Of a DNA stretch of 64,000 nucleotides, positions 23,580 through 31,337 are shown piece after piece; position 1 is the first letter of the stretch, and every line of letters starts with the position of its first letter. The DNA comes from Nocardioides luteus (GTDB taxonomy: Bacteria > Actinomycetota > Actinomycetes > Propionibacteriales > Nocardioidaceae), in contig NZ_JADOVJ010000001.1 in NCBI RefSeq assembly GCF_015752315.1, positions 5,014,501-5,078,500 of the forward strand, read 5' to 3'. The notes under the pieces are model-generated. The model was not told the DNA's origin and made no database searches. It saw only the letters and a program-made list of their open reading frames with translations. Made by a program: the position numbers and the translations under genes.

Positions 23580-23661
23580 TGGCAGGTGAAGGATTCGAAC
23601 CTTCGAAGGCAAAGCCGACGGATTTACAGTCCGCTCCCATTGGCCGCTCGGGCAACCTGCC
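23580..23661 (-). tRNA. tRNA-Tyr (anticodon GTA)
   Basis: On the minus strand the gene reads from GGCAGGTTGCCCGAGCGGCC to TTCACCTGCCA, 82 nt. The acceptor stem GGCAGGT/ACCTGCC pairs fully, the T arm has GGTTCGAATCC, and the anticodon loop CTGTAAA carries GTA. CCA is not encoded. Nucleotides 23-54 of the tRNA (anticodon arm region) recur exactly at 20576-20607. Confidence 0.95.
23608..23639. repeat. 32-bp direct repeat, right copy within tRNA-Tyr
   Basis: Identical to 20576-20607. It spans the end of the D-arm region, the whole anticodon arm and part of the variable arm. The repeat copies enclose about 3.0 kb with five small genes and no integrase. Confidence 0.85.
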
Positions 23662-23810
23662 TGGGTTGTGCGCGTCCCGTCAGAGACGGATCGCGACAGC
23701 ACGAAACAATAGCGCAGGGGCTGGCGGCGTACGAAAACGGCACGAGGTCCTAGGGTGAGACAGGTACGTTCCCGGGGCACCGTCCTGGTCAGAGGCTAGA
23801 GGAGAGAGTC

Positions 23811-24302
23811 ATGGCTGACTCGTCATTCGACATCGTGAGCAAGATCGACCGCCAGGAGGTCGACAACGCGCTGAGCCAGACCGCGCGGGAGGTCGCGACG
23901 CGGTTCGACTTCAAGGGGACCAACGCGAGCATCGAGTGGAGCGGTGAGCACGGGATCGAGATCTCCGCCTCCGCCGACGACCGCGCCAGCGCGGTGCTCT
24001 CGGTCTTCCAGGACAAGCTGATCAAGCGGAAGCAGTCGCTGAAGATCCTCGACGCGAGCGAGCCGCGCCAGTCGGGGCAGCAGTCGAAGATCTCGATCAC
24101 GCTCAAGGAGGGCATCTCCTCCGAGGACGCGAAGAAGATCTCCAAGCTGATCCGCGACGAGGGCCCCAAGGGCGTCAAGGCGCAGATCCAGGGCGACGAG
24201 CTCCGCGTCTCCTCCAAGAAGCGCGACGACCTGCAGACCGTGATCTCGCTGGTCAAGGCGCAGGATTACGACTTCGCGGTGCAGTTCATCAACTACCGCT
24301 GA
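23811..24302 (+). CDS. YajQ-family nucleotide-binding protein
   Basis: 163-residue YajQ-like protein with two ferredoxin-like repeats: [18 protein letters not shown] and [14 protein letters not shown] at the N terminus, [20 protein letters not shown] and the C-terminal [12 protein letters not shown]. Homologues bind nucleotides, in some cases cyclic di-GMP; the role here is unknown. A GAGGAGAG site lies just before the ATG. The SRPBCC gene starts four bases after its stop. Confidence 0.93.
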   Translation: MADSSFDIVSKIDRQEVDNALSQTAREVATRFDFKGTNASIEWSGEHGIEISASADDRASAVLSVFQDKLIKRKQSLKILDASEPRQSGQQSKISITLKEGISSEDAKKISKLIRDEGPKGVKAQIQGDELRVSSKKRDDLQTVISLVKAQDYDFAVQFINYR

Positions 24303-24306
24303 CCTC

Positions 24307-24801
24307 GTGCCCTACGAGCACCCGAGAGCCTCCGCTGAGATCGACGCCCCGATCGAGGTGGTGTGGCGGGTGATGCTCGAGACCGAGTCGTACGCCGCGT
24401 GGAACCCGTTCGTCGTTCGCGCCGAGACCGCGCAGCCGGCGGGGGTGGGAAACCCGATCGTGCTGCACGTGACCTGGGCGAACGGTGGCCGCGCGCGCTC
24501 ACCCGAGCGGATCTCGGCCCTCGAGCCGCCGGTCGTCGGCGAGGACGGGGTCGGGGCTGCGTACCTGGCCTATGTCTACGAGGGCTGGCCGGCGCGGCTC
24601 GGCCTGGTCCGGGGCGTACGTCACCAGCGGCTGACCCAGCGACCTGGCGGGCCGACGCGCTACGAGACGGTCGAGGAGTTCTCCGGTCCGCTGGTCGGGC
24701 TGGCTGGTCCGGAGCGGGTCGCGGACGGGTTCCGGCGGCACGCCGCCGCTCTGAAGGTGCGCGCCGAAGAGCTCGCGAGTGAAAGTGGACTTGACCACTA
24801 G
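24307..24801 (+). CDS. SRPBCC (START-like) domain protein
   Basis: 164 residues from a GTG four bases after yajQ. The pattern PRASAEIDAPIEVVWRVM, YAAWNPFVVRAE and the C-terminal amphipathic helix (RVADGFRRHAAALKVRAEEL) matches the polyketide cyclase/dehydrase-type SRPBCC fold, a hydrophobic ligand-binding cavity protein. Probably translated with yajQ. Ligand unknown. Confidence 0.8.
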   Translation: MPYEHPRASAEIDAPIEVVWRVMLETESYAAWNPFVVRAETAQPAGVGNPIVLHVTWANGGRARSPERISALEPPVVGEDGVGAAYLAYVYEGWPARLGLVRGVRHQRLTQRPGGPTRYETVEEFSGPLVGLAGPERVADGFRRHAAALKVRAEELASESGLDH

Positions 24802-24834
24802 ATTGAGCGAAATTCTGCATTCATCTGCAAGAAT
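24790..24834 (+). promoter_or_regulatory. Promoter/operator region of the Rrf2 gene
   Basis: TTGACC at 24790-24795 is a -35-like hexamer. Downstream, ATTCTGCA and TGCAAGAAT form an imperfect inverted repeat separated by six bases (about 24811-24834), ending next to the start codons. This is where an autoregulatory site would lie. Tentative. Confidence 0.35.
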
Positions 24835-24840
24835 GTGGCT

Positions 24841-25299
24841 GTGCGAGTATCTGCCAAGTCCGACTACGCCCTCCGCGCCCTCATCGAGATGGCCGCGCGC
24901 GAGGACGGAAAAGCTGTCAGCGCCGAGGAGCTCGGCCGCGCCCAGGAGATCCCTCACGGGTTCCTGCAGGCGATCCTCGCCGACCTCCGCAAGGCCGGCG
25001 TCGTCATCTCCCAGCGCGGACAGTCGGGCGGTTGGCGCCTGGCCCGCAAGGCGTCGGACGTGTCCGTCGCCGACGTGATCCGCGCCGTCGACGGCCCGCT
25101 GGTCTCGGTCTACGGGCTGCGCCCCGAGGCGGTCACCTACAACGAGCGTGCCGACGTCCTCCAGCACGTCTGGATCGCCGCGCGCGACTCGCTGCGCGAG
25201 GTCTTCGAGAAGGTCTCGATCGCCGAGCTCGCCGCTCGCGAGCTGCCCGACGAGGTCACCACGCGCACCGCGCGCGACGAGGCCTGGCTGCCTCACTGA
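24841..25299 (+). CDS. Rrf2-family transcriptional regulator lacking cluster cysteines
   Basis: 152 residues. Typical Rrf2 start MRVSAKSDYALRALIEMA, recognition helix region EIPHGFLQAILADLRKAG, and the wing SQRGQSGGWRLARKASD. There is no cysteine at all in the protein, so it cannot bind an Fe-S cluster as IscR, NsrR or RsrR do; it resembles CymR-type members. GTG at 24841 is chosen because it gives the canonical N terminus; GTG at 24835 is possible. It converges on the sulfate transporter operon, so sulfur regulation is a reasonable inference. Confidence 0.87.
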   Translation: MRVSAKSDYALRALIEMAAREDGKAVSAEELGRAQEIPHGFLQAILADLRKAGVVISQRGQSGGWRLARKASDVSVADVIRAVDGPLVSVYGLRPEAVTYNERADVLQHVWIAARDSLREVFEKVSIAELAARELPDEVTTRTARDEAWLPH

Positions 25300-25305
25300 G
25301 GCTGC

Positions 25306-25425
25306 GGGCGGTTGGTCTAGGCGGTGTCCTGAGCTTGTCGAAGGGTATGCAGCCGAACCGTCACTTCCCTCGCGGAGTTCCGCACGGGAACTGACGGTTT
25401 CCCTGCATACCTAGACCAACAGCCG
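25306..25425. repeat. Nested palindromic (REP-like) element between convergent genes
   Basis: Outer arms GTTGGTCTAGG (25311-25321) and CCTAGACCAAC (25410-25420) pair perfectly. Inside are GGTATGCAG/CTGCATACC (25344-25352, 25403-25411), AACCGTCA/TGACGGTT (25356-25363, 25392-25399) and AGTTCC/GGAACT. The segment CCTGAGCTTGTCGAAGG (25328-25344) resembles the core of REP-like repeats common in GC-rich genomes. It separates the Rrf2 and cysA genes, which converge, and probably also acts as a bidirectional terminator. Confidence 0.7.
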
Positions 25426-25428
25426 CCC

Positions 25429-26406
25429 CTACGCCGCCGGCGAAGGCGCCGGCATCGTGTAAGCCCCCGGCGACGGCGTGACGAACACGTTGACGCCCTC
25501 CTCGAGCTGCAGAGCCCGGGCATGCGTACGCGTCAGCTCGGCGGTCACGACCTCGCCGTCGTCGGTGAGGACGGTGAGGCGCACCTCGAAGCCGATCCGC
25601 AGGACCCGCGAGACGGTGCCCTCGAGCGAGTGCTCGGAGATGGGCGACGGGGTGACCTCGACGTCGTGCGGCCGGATCAAGGCACCGCCGAGCGTGGTCA
25701 CGTCACCGAGGAACGACATCACGAAGTCGTTGGCCGGCTCGTCGTAGAGCTGCTCGGGGGTGCCGATCTGCTCGATCCCGCCCTGGTTGACGACCACGAT
25801 CTCGTCGGCGACCTCGAGGGCCTCCTCCTGGTCGTGGGTCACGAAGACGGTGGTCACGTGCACCTCGTCGTGGAGGCGGCGCAGCCAGTCGCGCAGCTCC
25901 TTGCGCACCTTCGCGTCCAGCGCGCCGAACGGCTCGTCGAGGAGCAGCACGGACGGCTCGATCGCGAGCGCACGCGCCAGCGCCATCCGCTGCCGCTGGC
26001 CGCCGGAGAGCTGCGAGGGCAGCCGGTTGGCGAACTGCGAGAGGTGGACGAGCTCCAAGAGCTCTTCGACCTTCTTCTGGATCTCGACGCGCGGCCGCTT
26101 GCGGATCTCCAGACCGAAGGCGACGTTCTTGGCCACCGAGAGGTGCTTGAACGCGGCGTAGTGCTGGAAGACGAAGCCCACGTTGCGCTTCTGCACGGGC
26201 AGCGACGTCGCGTCCTTGCCCTCGATCACGACCGACCCGGAGTCGGGCGTCTCCAGCCCGGCGATGACCCGCAGCAGCGTGGTCTTGCCGCCGCCGGAAG
26301 GGCCCAGGAGGGCGGTCAGCTGCCCGGTCGGGATGGTCAGGTTGATGTCCTCGAGCGCGACGAAGTCGCCGTAACGCTTGTTGACACCACTTACTTCGAT
26401 GCTCAT
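25429..26406 (-). CDS. cysA: Sulfate/thiosulfate ABC transporter ATP-binding protein
   Basis: 325-residue ATPase. Walker [11 protein letters not shown]-loop VFQHYAAF, signature LSGGQRQRM, Walker [13 protein letters not shown] and the switch His in VTHDQEEA are intact. The C-terminal ~90 residues form the TOBE-like regulatory domain. ATG at 26406 follows AAAGGACC. Last gene of the minus-strand cysP-T-W-A operon; powers import of sulfate for cysteine synthesis. Its 3' end meets the palindromic element. Confidence 0.94.
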   Translation of the reverse strand: MSIEVSGVNKRYGDFVALEDINLTIPTGQLTALLGPSGGGKTTLLRVIAGLETPDSGSVVIEGKDATSLPVQKRNVGFVFQHYAAFKHLSVAKNVAFGLEIRKRPRVEIQKKVEELLELVHLSQFANRLPSQLSGGQRQRMALARALAIEPSVLLLDEPFGALDAKVRKELRDWLRRLHDEVHVTTVFVTHDQEEALEVADEIVVVNQGGIEQIGTPEQLYDEPANDFVMSFLGDVTTLGGALIRPHDVEVTPSPISEHSLEGTVSRVLRIGFEVRLTVLTDDGEVVTAELTRTHARALQLEEGVNVFVTPSPGAYTMPAPSPAA

Positions 26407-26419
26407 GGGATGGGTCCTT

Positions 26420-27262
26420 TCACCGCACGCGCGCACCGCGGGCGCGCAGCACGAAGACGATGAGGATGCAGACGACCGAGACGCTGGCGAGGAGGAAGGC
26501 GACGGCGTACGCGCCCTGCTGGTCGAAGTTGAGGTACTTCTCCTCGACCGCGAGGGTGGCCGTGCGGGTCTGGCCGAGCACGTTGCCGGAGACGACCTTG
26601 ACCGCGCCGAACTCGCCGAGCGAGCGGGCCAGGGTGAGCACGACGCCGTAGATGACGGCCCACTTGATGCCCGGCAGGGTGATCCGCCAGAACGTCTGCC
26701 ACGAGCTCGCGCCCAGCGACGCGGCGGCCTGCTCCTGCTCGGTGCCGATCTCCTCGAGCACCGGGATGACCTCGCGGATCACCAGCGGCAGCGACACGAA
26801 CGCGGTCGCCATGATGATCCCGGGGGTCGCGAAGATGACCTGGATCCCAGCGGATTCCAGGGAAGGCCCGAACCAGCCGTCGCGCCCGCCGTAGACGAGC
26901 ACGAGGGCGAGTCCGACCACGATCGGCGAGACCGACAGCGGCAGGTCGATCAGCGCGCTCAGGACGCGCTTGCCAGGAAATTCCGTACGCACCAGCAGCA
27001 GCGAGATCGAGACGCCGAAGACCAGGTTGATCAGCGTCGCGACCACCGCGGCCCAACAGGTCAGCTGGATCGCGTGCATCATCTGCGGGTCGCTGAAGAT
27101 CTCGGCGAACGCCTCGGTCGTGAAGCCGACGTCGGGCACGTGGAAGGCGTTCCACGCGACCAGGACCACCGGCCAGGCCACGAGCAGGCCCAGATAGGCG
27201 ATGACGATGATGCGGAGGACGTACGTCAGCGGGGTGCGGGGAGCACGACGGGTCTCAGCCAC
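26420..27262 (-). CDS. cysW: Sulfate ABC transporter permease
   Basis: 280 residues, six predicted membrane segments. The EAA loop that contacts CysA is [34 protein letters not shown] and the [15 protein letters not shown] block are typical of CysW-type permeases. Its start overlaps the end of cysT by eight bases, and cysA follows after 13 bases. Confidence 0.93.
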   Translation of the reverse strand: MAETRRAPRTPLTYVLRIIVIAYLGLLVAWPVVLVAWNAFHVPDVGFTTEAFAEIFSDPQMMHAIQLTCWAAVVATLINLVFGVSISLLLVRTEFPGKRVLSALIDLPLSVSPIVVGLALVLVYGGRDGWFGPSLESAGIQVIFATPGIIMATAFVSLPLVIREVIPVLEEIGTEQEQAAASLGASSWQTFWRITLPGIKWAVIYGVVLTLARSLGEFGAVKVVSGNVLGQTRTATLAVEEKYLNFDQQGAYAVAFLLASVSVVCILIVFVLRARGARVR

Positions 27263-28097
27263 GGCGGACCATCCTCCTCTGGATCAGGTCGAGGACGACG
27301 ATGACGAGGAGCGAGGCGACCAGCAGCATCGCCGCGATCGCCGCCGCGCCCTCCGGGTTGTCGTTCTCGATCGCGGACAGGATCCGCACCGAGGCGACCT
27401 CGGACTTGAACGGCAGGTTGCCCGAGAGCAGGACCAGGGAGCCGTACTCCCCCATCCCGCGCGCGAAGGAGAGCGCCGCACCCGCCGCGATGGCCGGGGC
27501 CAGCGAGGGCAGGATGATCCGTCGGAACGTGGTGAACCGGGAGGCCCCCAGGGAGGCCGCGGCCTCCTCCACGTCGGCGTCCAGCTCCTCGAGGACGGGC
27601 TGCACCATGCGTACGACGAAGGGCAGCGTCACGAAGGCGAGGGCCAGGTAGACCGACATCGACGTGTTCGCCCAGTGCAGCCCGAGCGGTGACTCGGCGC
27701 CGTAGAGGGAGAGCAGCACGAGGCCGGCGACGATCGTCGGCAGCGCGAACGGGATGTCGATGATCACCTCGAGCAGGCCCTTGCCCCAGAACTTGTCGCG
27801 CACCAGCACCCAGGCGATGACGGTGCCGACGACGACGTTGATCAGCGTGACCACGATGGCCGCGCGGATCGTCAGCCAGATCGCGGATGCGGTCTGCTCG
27901 TTGCTGAGCTGGCTCGCGAAGGCGGACCAGCCCCCGCTGGACGCGGTGATGACCACCGCGACCAGCGGGATGAGGACGAGCAGGCTGAACCAGAGCATCG
28001 TGACACCGAGCCCGATGCCGCTGGTCCTTGTCAGAGTGGAGGCCGGCCGGCTGGACCGAGGAGCAGCCGGCCGGACCTCAGGGATGGTTGTCGTCAT
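27255..28097 (-). CDS. cysT: Sulfate ABC transporter permease
   Basis: 280 residues, six predicted membrane segments. EAA loop [20 protein letters not shown], and the paired family blocks IDIPFALPTIVAGLVLL and ARGMGEYGSLVLLSGN. Starts seven bases after the binding-protein gene; forms the heterodimeric channel with CysW. Confidence 0.93.
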   Translation of the reverse strand: MTTTIPEVRPAAPRSSRPASTLTRTSGIGLGVTMLWFSLLVLIPLVAVVITASSGGWSAFASQLSNEQTASAIWLTIRAAIVVTLINVVVGTVIAWVLVRDKFWGKGLLEVIIDIPFALPTIVAGLVLLSLYGAESPLGLHWANTSMSVYLALAFVTLPFVVRMVQPVLEELDADVEEAAASLGASRFTTFRRIILPSLAPAIAAGAALSFARGMGEYGSLVLLSGNLPFKSEVASVRILSAIENDNPEGAAAIAAMLLVASLLVIVVLDLIQRRMVRRG

Positions 28098-28104
28098 GAC
28101 GGGA

Positions 28105-29181
28105 CTACTGGGAGGCCTTGCCGGACTTGGCGATGGAGTCGGTCACGATGCCGAGAGCCTCGCCGTCCTCACCGGTGCCGAAGAGCTTCTCCTTGACGCC
28201 CGACCAGTCGCGGCCGCCGAAGTCGTTCTCCAGGGTGAGCAGCTGCTTGGGCGCCGGGAACGGGTCGGCCGGGTCCTTGGCACCCTTGATGTCCTCGGGC
28301 TTGAGGCCGATCGCGTCCCAGTCGACGACGCCCGGGTTCTCGGTGTTGACCGGACGGAAGCCGGTCAGGGCGAACTGCTTCTGACCACCCTGGGGGTCGA
28401 GGACGAAGTCGAGCCAGTCCTGGGACGGCTTGGAGGCGTCCTTGAGGATGGCACCCGGGTTCTCGATCAGGACGGTCGAGTCCGGGATGATGTACTCGAA
28501 GCCCTCGCCCTGCTGCGACGCGAGGATCGCCTCGTTCTCGTAGGCGAGCAGTACGTCACCGGTGCCGCCCAGGAAGGCGGTGGTGGCGTCGCGACCGGAG
28601 TTGGTCAGGGTGACGACGTTCTTGAAGAGCTTGTCGAGGTAGGCCTTGCCGTCCTCTTCGCTGCCGCCGTCCTTCACGACGGAGCCCCAGGCGGCCAGCG
28701 CGTTCCAGCGGGCAGCACCGGAGGAGGCCGGGTTGGCGGTGACCACGCCGACGCCCGGCTTGATCAGGTCCTCCCAGCCCTGGATGTTCTTCGGGTTGCC
28801 CTCACGGACACCTAGCACGACGATCGAGCTGGACACGATGCCCTTGTTGGGGCCGTCGTCCCACTTCGGGTCGACCAGGCCGGCCTTCTCCAGGCGCTGA
28901 ACGTCGGTGCCGACGGACAGGTGGACGTAGTCGGCCTTCAGCCCCGACTCGACCGCCCGGCTCTGGTCGCCCGAGGCGCCGTAGGAGGTCTCGAACGTGA
29001 CGCCCTCGCCCTCGGGGGTCTTGTTGAACTCCTTGGCGATCGCCTTGTTCGCGGTCTCGGGGACGGCGAAGCCGACGATGGAGATCGACTCCGCGTCACT
29101 GCCACCGCCGGAGCCACCGCAGGCGGTCAAGGTCAGGATGCTCGCAGCGGCCAGGGCCACTGCAACCTTGATCTTCTTCAT
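28105..29181 (-). CDS. cysP: Sulfate-binding lipoprotein
   Basis: 358-residue periplasmic-type binding protein. Signal peptide of type II with lipobox LTAC (Cys near residue 21), then a GGSGGGSD linker. Family blocks ETSYGASGDQSRAVESGL, ADYVHLSVGTDVQRL, SSGAARWNALAAWG and GDVLLAYENEA match the sulfate/thiosulfate-binding family. ATG at 29181 is favoured by GAGGAA; a GTG four codons upstream is possible. First gene of the operon. Confidence 0.94.
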   Translation of the reverse strand: MKKIKVAVALAAASILTLTACGGSGGGSDAESISIVGFAVPETANKAIAKEFNKTPEGEGVTFETSYGASGDQSRAVESGLKADYVHLSVGTDVQRLEKAGLVDPKWDDGPNKGIVSSSIVVLGVREGNPKNIQGWEDLIKPGVGVVTANPASSGAARWNALAAWGSVVKDGGSEEDGKAYLDKLFKNVVTLTNSGRDATTAFLGGTGDVLLAYENEAILASQQGEGFEYIIPDSTVLIENPGAILKDASKPSQDWLDFVLDPQGGQKQFALTGFRPVNTENPGVVDWDAIGLKPEDIKGAKDPADPFPAPKQLLTLENDFGGRDWSGVKEKLFGTGEDGEALGIVTDSIAKSGKASQ

Positions 29182-29279
29182 CTGGTTCCTCACTTCTGCC
29201 CTGCCGAGTCAAGGTCGATCGGGTTACGAATGTCGAGGACAATACTTGAGTTAGTAGAGAGCATGTGAAAACGCGCGAT

Positions 29280-29302
29280 CGTTCCGCCCATTGGACGGAA
29301 CG
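29280..29302. terminator. Stem-loop after rarD, upstream of the sulfate operon
   Basis: Near-perfect 23-bp palindrome: CGTTCCGCCCA and TGGACGGAACG around a central T, one mismatched pair. It lies ~50-70 bases after the rarD stop and ~100 bases before the cysP start on the same strand. A terminator for rarD is likeliest; an operator for cysP is the alternative. Confidence 0.5.
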
Positions 29303-29350
29303 GTCACGGACCGGACGGTGAACCGCGGCCGAAGCGGCGCGGGTCGCGAG

Positions 29351-30268
29351 CTACACGCCGGTGGAGCTCAGCGGCGCGACCTGCGCGCGCAGGACCTTGC
29401 TGCGGTGGTGGACGGCCTCGGCGCTGAAGATGATCAGGGCGACCCAGACGATCGCGAAGCCGGCCCAGCGGCCGGGCGGCATCGCCTCGTGGGCGATGAA
29501 GACGCCGACGGCGAACTGCAGGATGGGCGCGAGGTACTGCAGCAGCCCGATCGTGACCATCGGCACCCGGATCGCGGCCGCCCCGAAGCAGGCCAGCGGC
29601 ACCACCGTGATCACGCCGAGGCTGATCAGCAGGAGTACGTGGAGGACACCGTGCCCGACGAGCGTGCCGTTGCCGGTGGCCTGGAGAGCGACGATGAGCG
29701 CCAGCGCGAAGGGCGTCGTCACGGCCGTCTCGACCGCCAGCGACTCGAACGGGCCGACCCCCGCGCTCTTCTTCAGCAGCCCGTAGGTGCCGAACGAGAA
29801 CGCCAGCAGCAGCGCGACCCACGGCAGCCGCCCGTAGTCGATGGTGAGCACGATGACGGCCACGAACGCGATCCCCAGCGCCACCCACTGCAGCTTCCGC
29901 ATCCGCTCGCGCAGGATGATCACGCCCATCAGCATCGTGACCAGCGGGTTGGTGAAGTAGCCCAGGCTCGTCTCGACGATCCGCCCGTTGTTGACCCCCC
30001 AGATGTAGGTCACCCAGTTGAGCGAGATCACCGCCGCGGCCGCCGTCAGCAGCCCGAGCTTGCGCCGGTCGCGCAGGATCGCCGCCACCTGTGCGCGGCG
30101 CCCCACGATCAGCACCAGCGCCCCGGCCACGACGAGCGACCACACGATCCGGTGACCCAGGATCTCCCAGGCGCCGGCCGGCTCCAGGAGCGGGAAGTAG
30201 AGCGGGAACGCTCCCCACATGATGTACGCCGCGGCGCCGAACATCACTCCACGCCGTTGCTCATTCAC
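29351..30268 (-). CDS. rarD: RarD-type EamA transporter
   Basis: 305-residue, ten-segment drug/metabolite transporter. RarD-specific features include the N-terminal GVMFGAAAYIMWGAFPLYFPLL, ILGHRIVWSLV, NWVTYIWGVNNGRIVETSLGY broken up over the third and fourth helices, and FGTYGLLKK. Substrate of RarD proteins is uncertain. GTG start. Independent of the nuo operon, with a 55-base gap from the polyprenyl synthase end. Confidence 0.92.
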   Translation of the reverse strand: MNEQRRGVMFGAAAYIMWGAFPLYFPLLEPAGAWEILGHRIVWSLVVAGALVLIVGRRAQVAAILRDRRKLGLLTAAAAVISLNWVTYIWGVNNGRIVETSLGYFTNPLVTMLMGVIILRERMRKLQWVALGIAFVAVIVLTIDYGRLPWVALLLAFSFGTYGLLKKSAGVGPFESLAVETAVTTPFALALIVALQATGNGTLVGHGVLHVLLLISLGVITVVPLACFGAAAIRVPMVTIGLLQYLAPILQFAVGVFIAHEAMPPGRWAGFAIVWVALIIFSAEAVHHRSKVLRAQVAPLSSTGV

Positions 30269-30323
30269 GTCGCAACGGTACTGCCAGGGCGTCGATACCC
30301 TTTACCGAATATCGCGCCTCGGC

Positions 30324-31337
30324 TCACACGGAGCGGACGGCGACGATGTCGGCGAAGGCCTCGAGGGCCTTGCGGACGGGTCCCTCGGGCAGCGGGGCGA
30401 GGGCGGCCTTGGCCTCCTCGGCACGGGCCTGGACGTAGGCGCGCGCCTCGGCCAGCGCCGGGTGGGCGCGGAGCAGGGCGACACACTCGGCCAGGGCCGC
30501 GTCGTCGGTGAGATCGCCGTCGAGCAGCTCGAGGAGACGGGCGTCGCCGGGCTCGTTCGAGCGGCGGACGAACAGCACCGGGAGCGTCGGGACGCCTTCG
30601 CGCAGGTCGGTGCCCGGGGTCTTGCCGGACTCGTCCGAGGCGATGTCGAGGATGTCGTCGGAGAGCTGGAAGGCGACGCCGACGATGTCGCCGTAGGCGA
30701 CCAGGGCGTCCTGGATCTCCTTGTCGGCACCGGCGAAGAGCGCACCGTAGAGGGCCGAGGTGGCGATCAGGACGCCGGTCTTCCCGGCCAGCACCTCGAG
30801 GTGGTGGTCGACCGGGTCGACACCCTCGGCCGGCGCGACGCCCTCGAGGATCTGGCCCTCGACGAGCTTGGCGAAGGTGGCCGCCTGGATGCGTACGGCA
30901 TCGGGGCCGAGCTCGGCGGTCAGCGAGGAGGAGCGGGCGAAGAGGAAGTCGCCGGTCAGGATGGCCACGTGGTTGTCGAAGCGGGCGTTGGCCGTGTCCT
31001 CGCCGCGGCGCAGGAGCGCCTCGTCCATGACGTCGTCGTGGTAGAGCGAGGCCTGGTGGGTGAGCTCGACGATGCAGGCGGCGGTGATGACCTCGTCGGC
31101 GAGCGTGTCGGGGCCGCACTCGGCGGCCAGCAGCACCAGCAACGGCCGGAACCGCTTGCCGCCGGCCTCGAGCAGGTGCGAGGCCGCTTCCGTGACGAAC
31201 GGCGAGCTGCTGCGGGCATAGCCCGCCAGCTTCTCCTCGACGATCGCCAACCGAGCGCGCAGCCGCTGCTCGAGCTCGGGATCGGTGATCGGGAGGGCGA
31301 GTTCAGGGGCTCGGTCGGTAGGTGCGCTGGTGCTCAC
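30324..31337 (-). CDS. Polyprenyl diphosphate synthase (menaquinone side chain)
   Basis: 337-residue trans-isoprenyl diphosphate synthase. First Asp-rich motif YHDDVMDE with the following LLRRG, second motif QLSDDILDIASD; GGKRFRPLLVL provides the substrate Arg/Lys block. No bulky residue pair blocks the chain cavity just before the first motif (QASLYHDD), consistent with a long product; which length is not determinable. Its GTG start overlaps the nuoN stop (GTGA), so it is translationally coupled to complex I. It likely makes the menaquinone tail. Confidence 0.92.
   Translation of the reverse strand: MSTSAPTDRAPELALPITDPELEQRLRARLAIVEEKLAGYARSSSPFVTEAASHLLEAGGKRFRPLLVLLAAECGPDTLADEVITAACIVELTHQASLYHDDVMDEALLRRGEDTANARFDNHVAILTGDFLFARSSSLTAELGPDAVRIQAATFAKLVEGQILEGVAPAEGVDPVDHHLEVLAGKTGVLIATSALYGALFAGADKEIQDALVAYGDIVGVAFQLSDDILDIASDESGKTPGTDLREGVPTLPVLFVRRSNEPGDARLLELLDGDLTDDAALAECVALLRAHPALAEARAYVQARAEEAKAALAPLPEGPVRKALEAFADIVAVRSV

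Noticed and set aside
20608..23607. Integrase or recombination-directionality gene inside the repeat-bounded cassette
   Set aside because: All five genes are accounted for by other families and no tyrosine or serine recombinase motif is seen.
25306..25425. CRISPR array
   Set aside because: The repeats are inverted and nested, not regularly spaced direct repeats; no array was seen anywhere in the window.
29182..29279. SAM or other sulfur riboswitch in front of the sulfate operon
   Set aside because: The leader is short and shows no recognisable riboswitch core or terminator with a T-run; only the upstream palindrome is notable.
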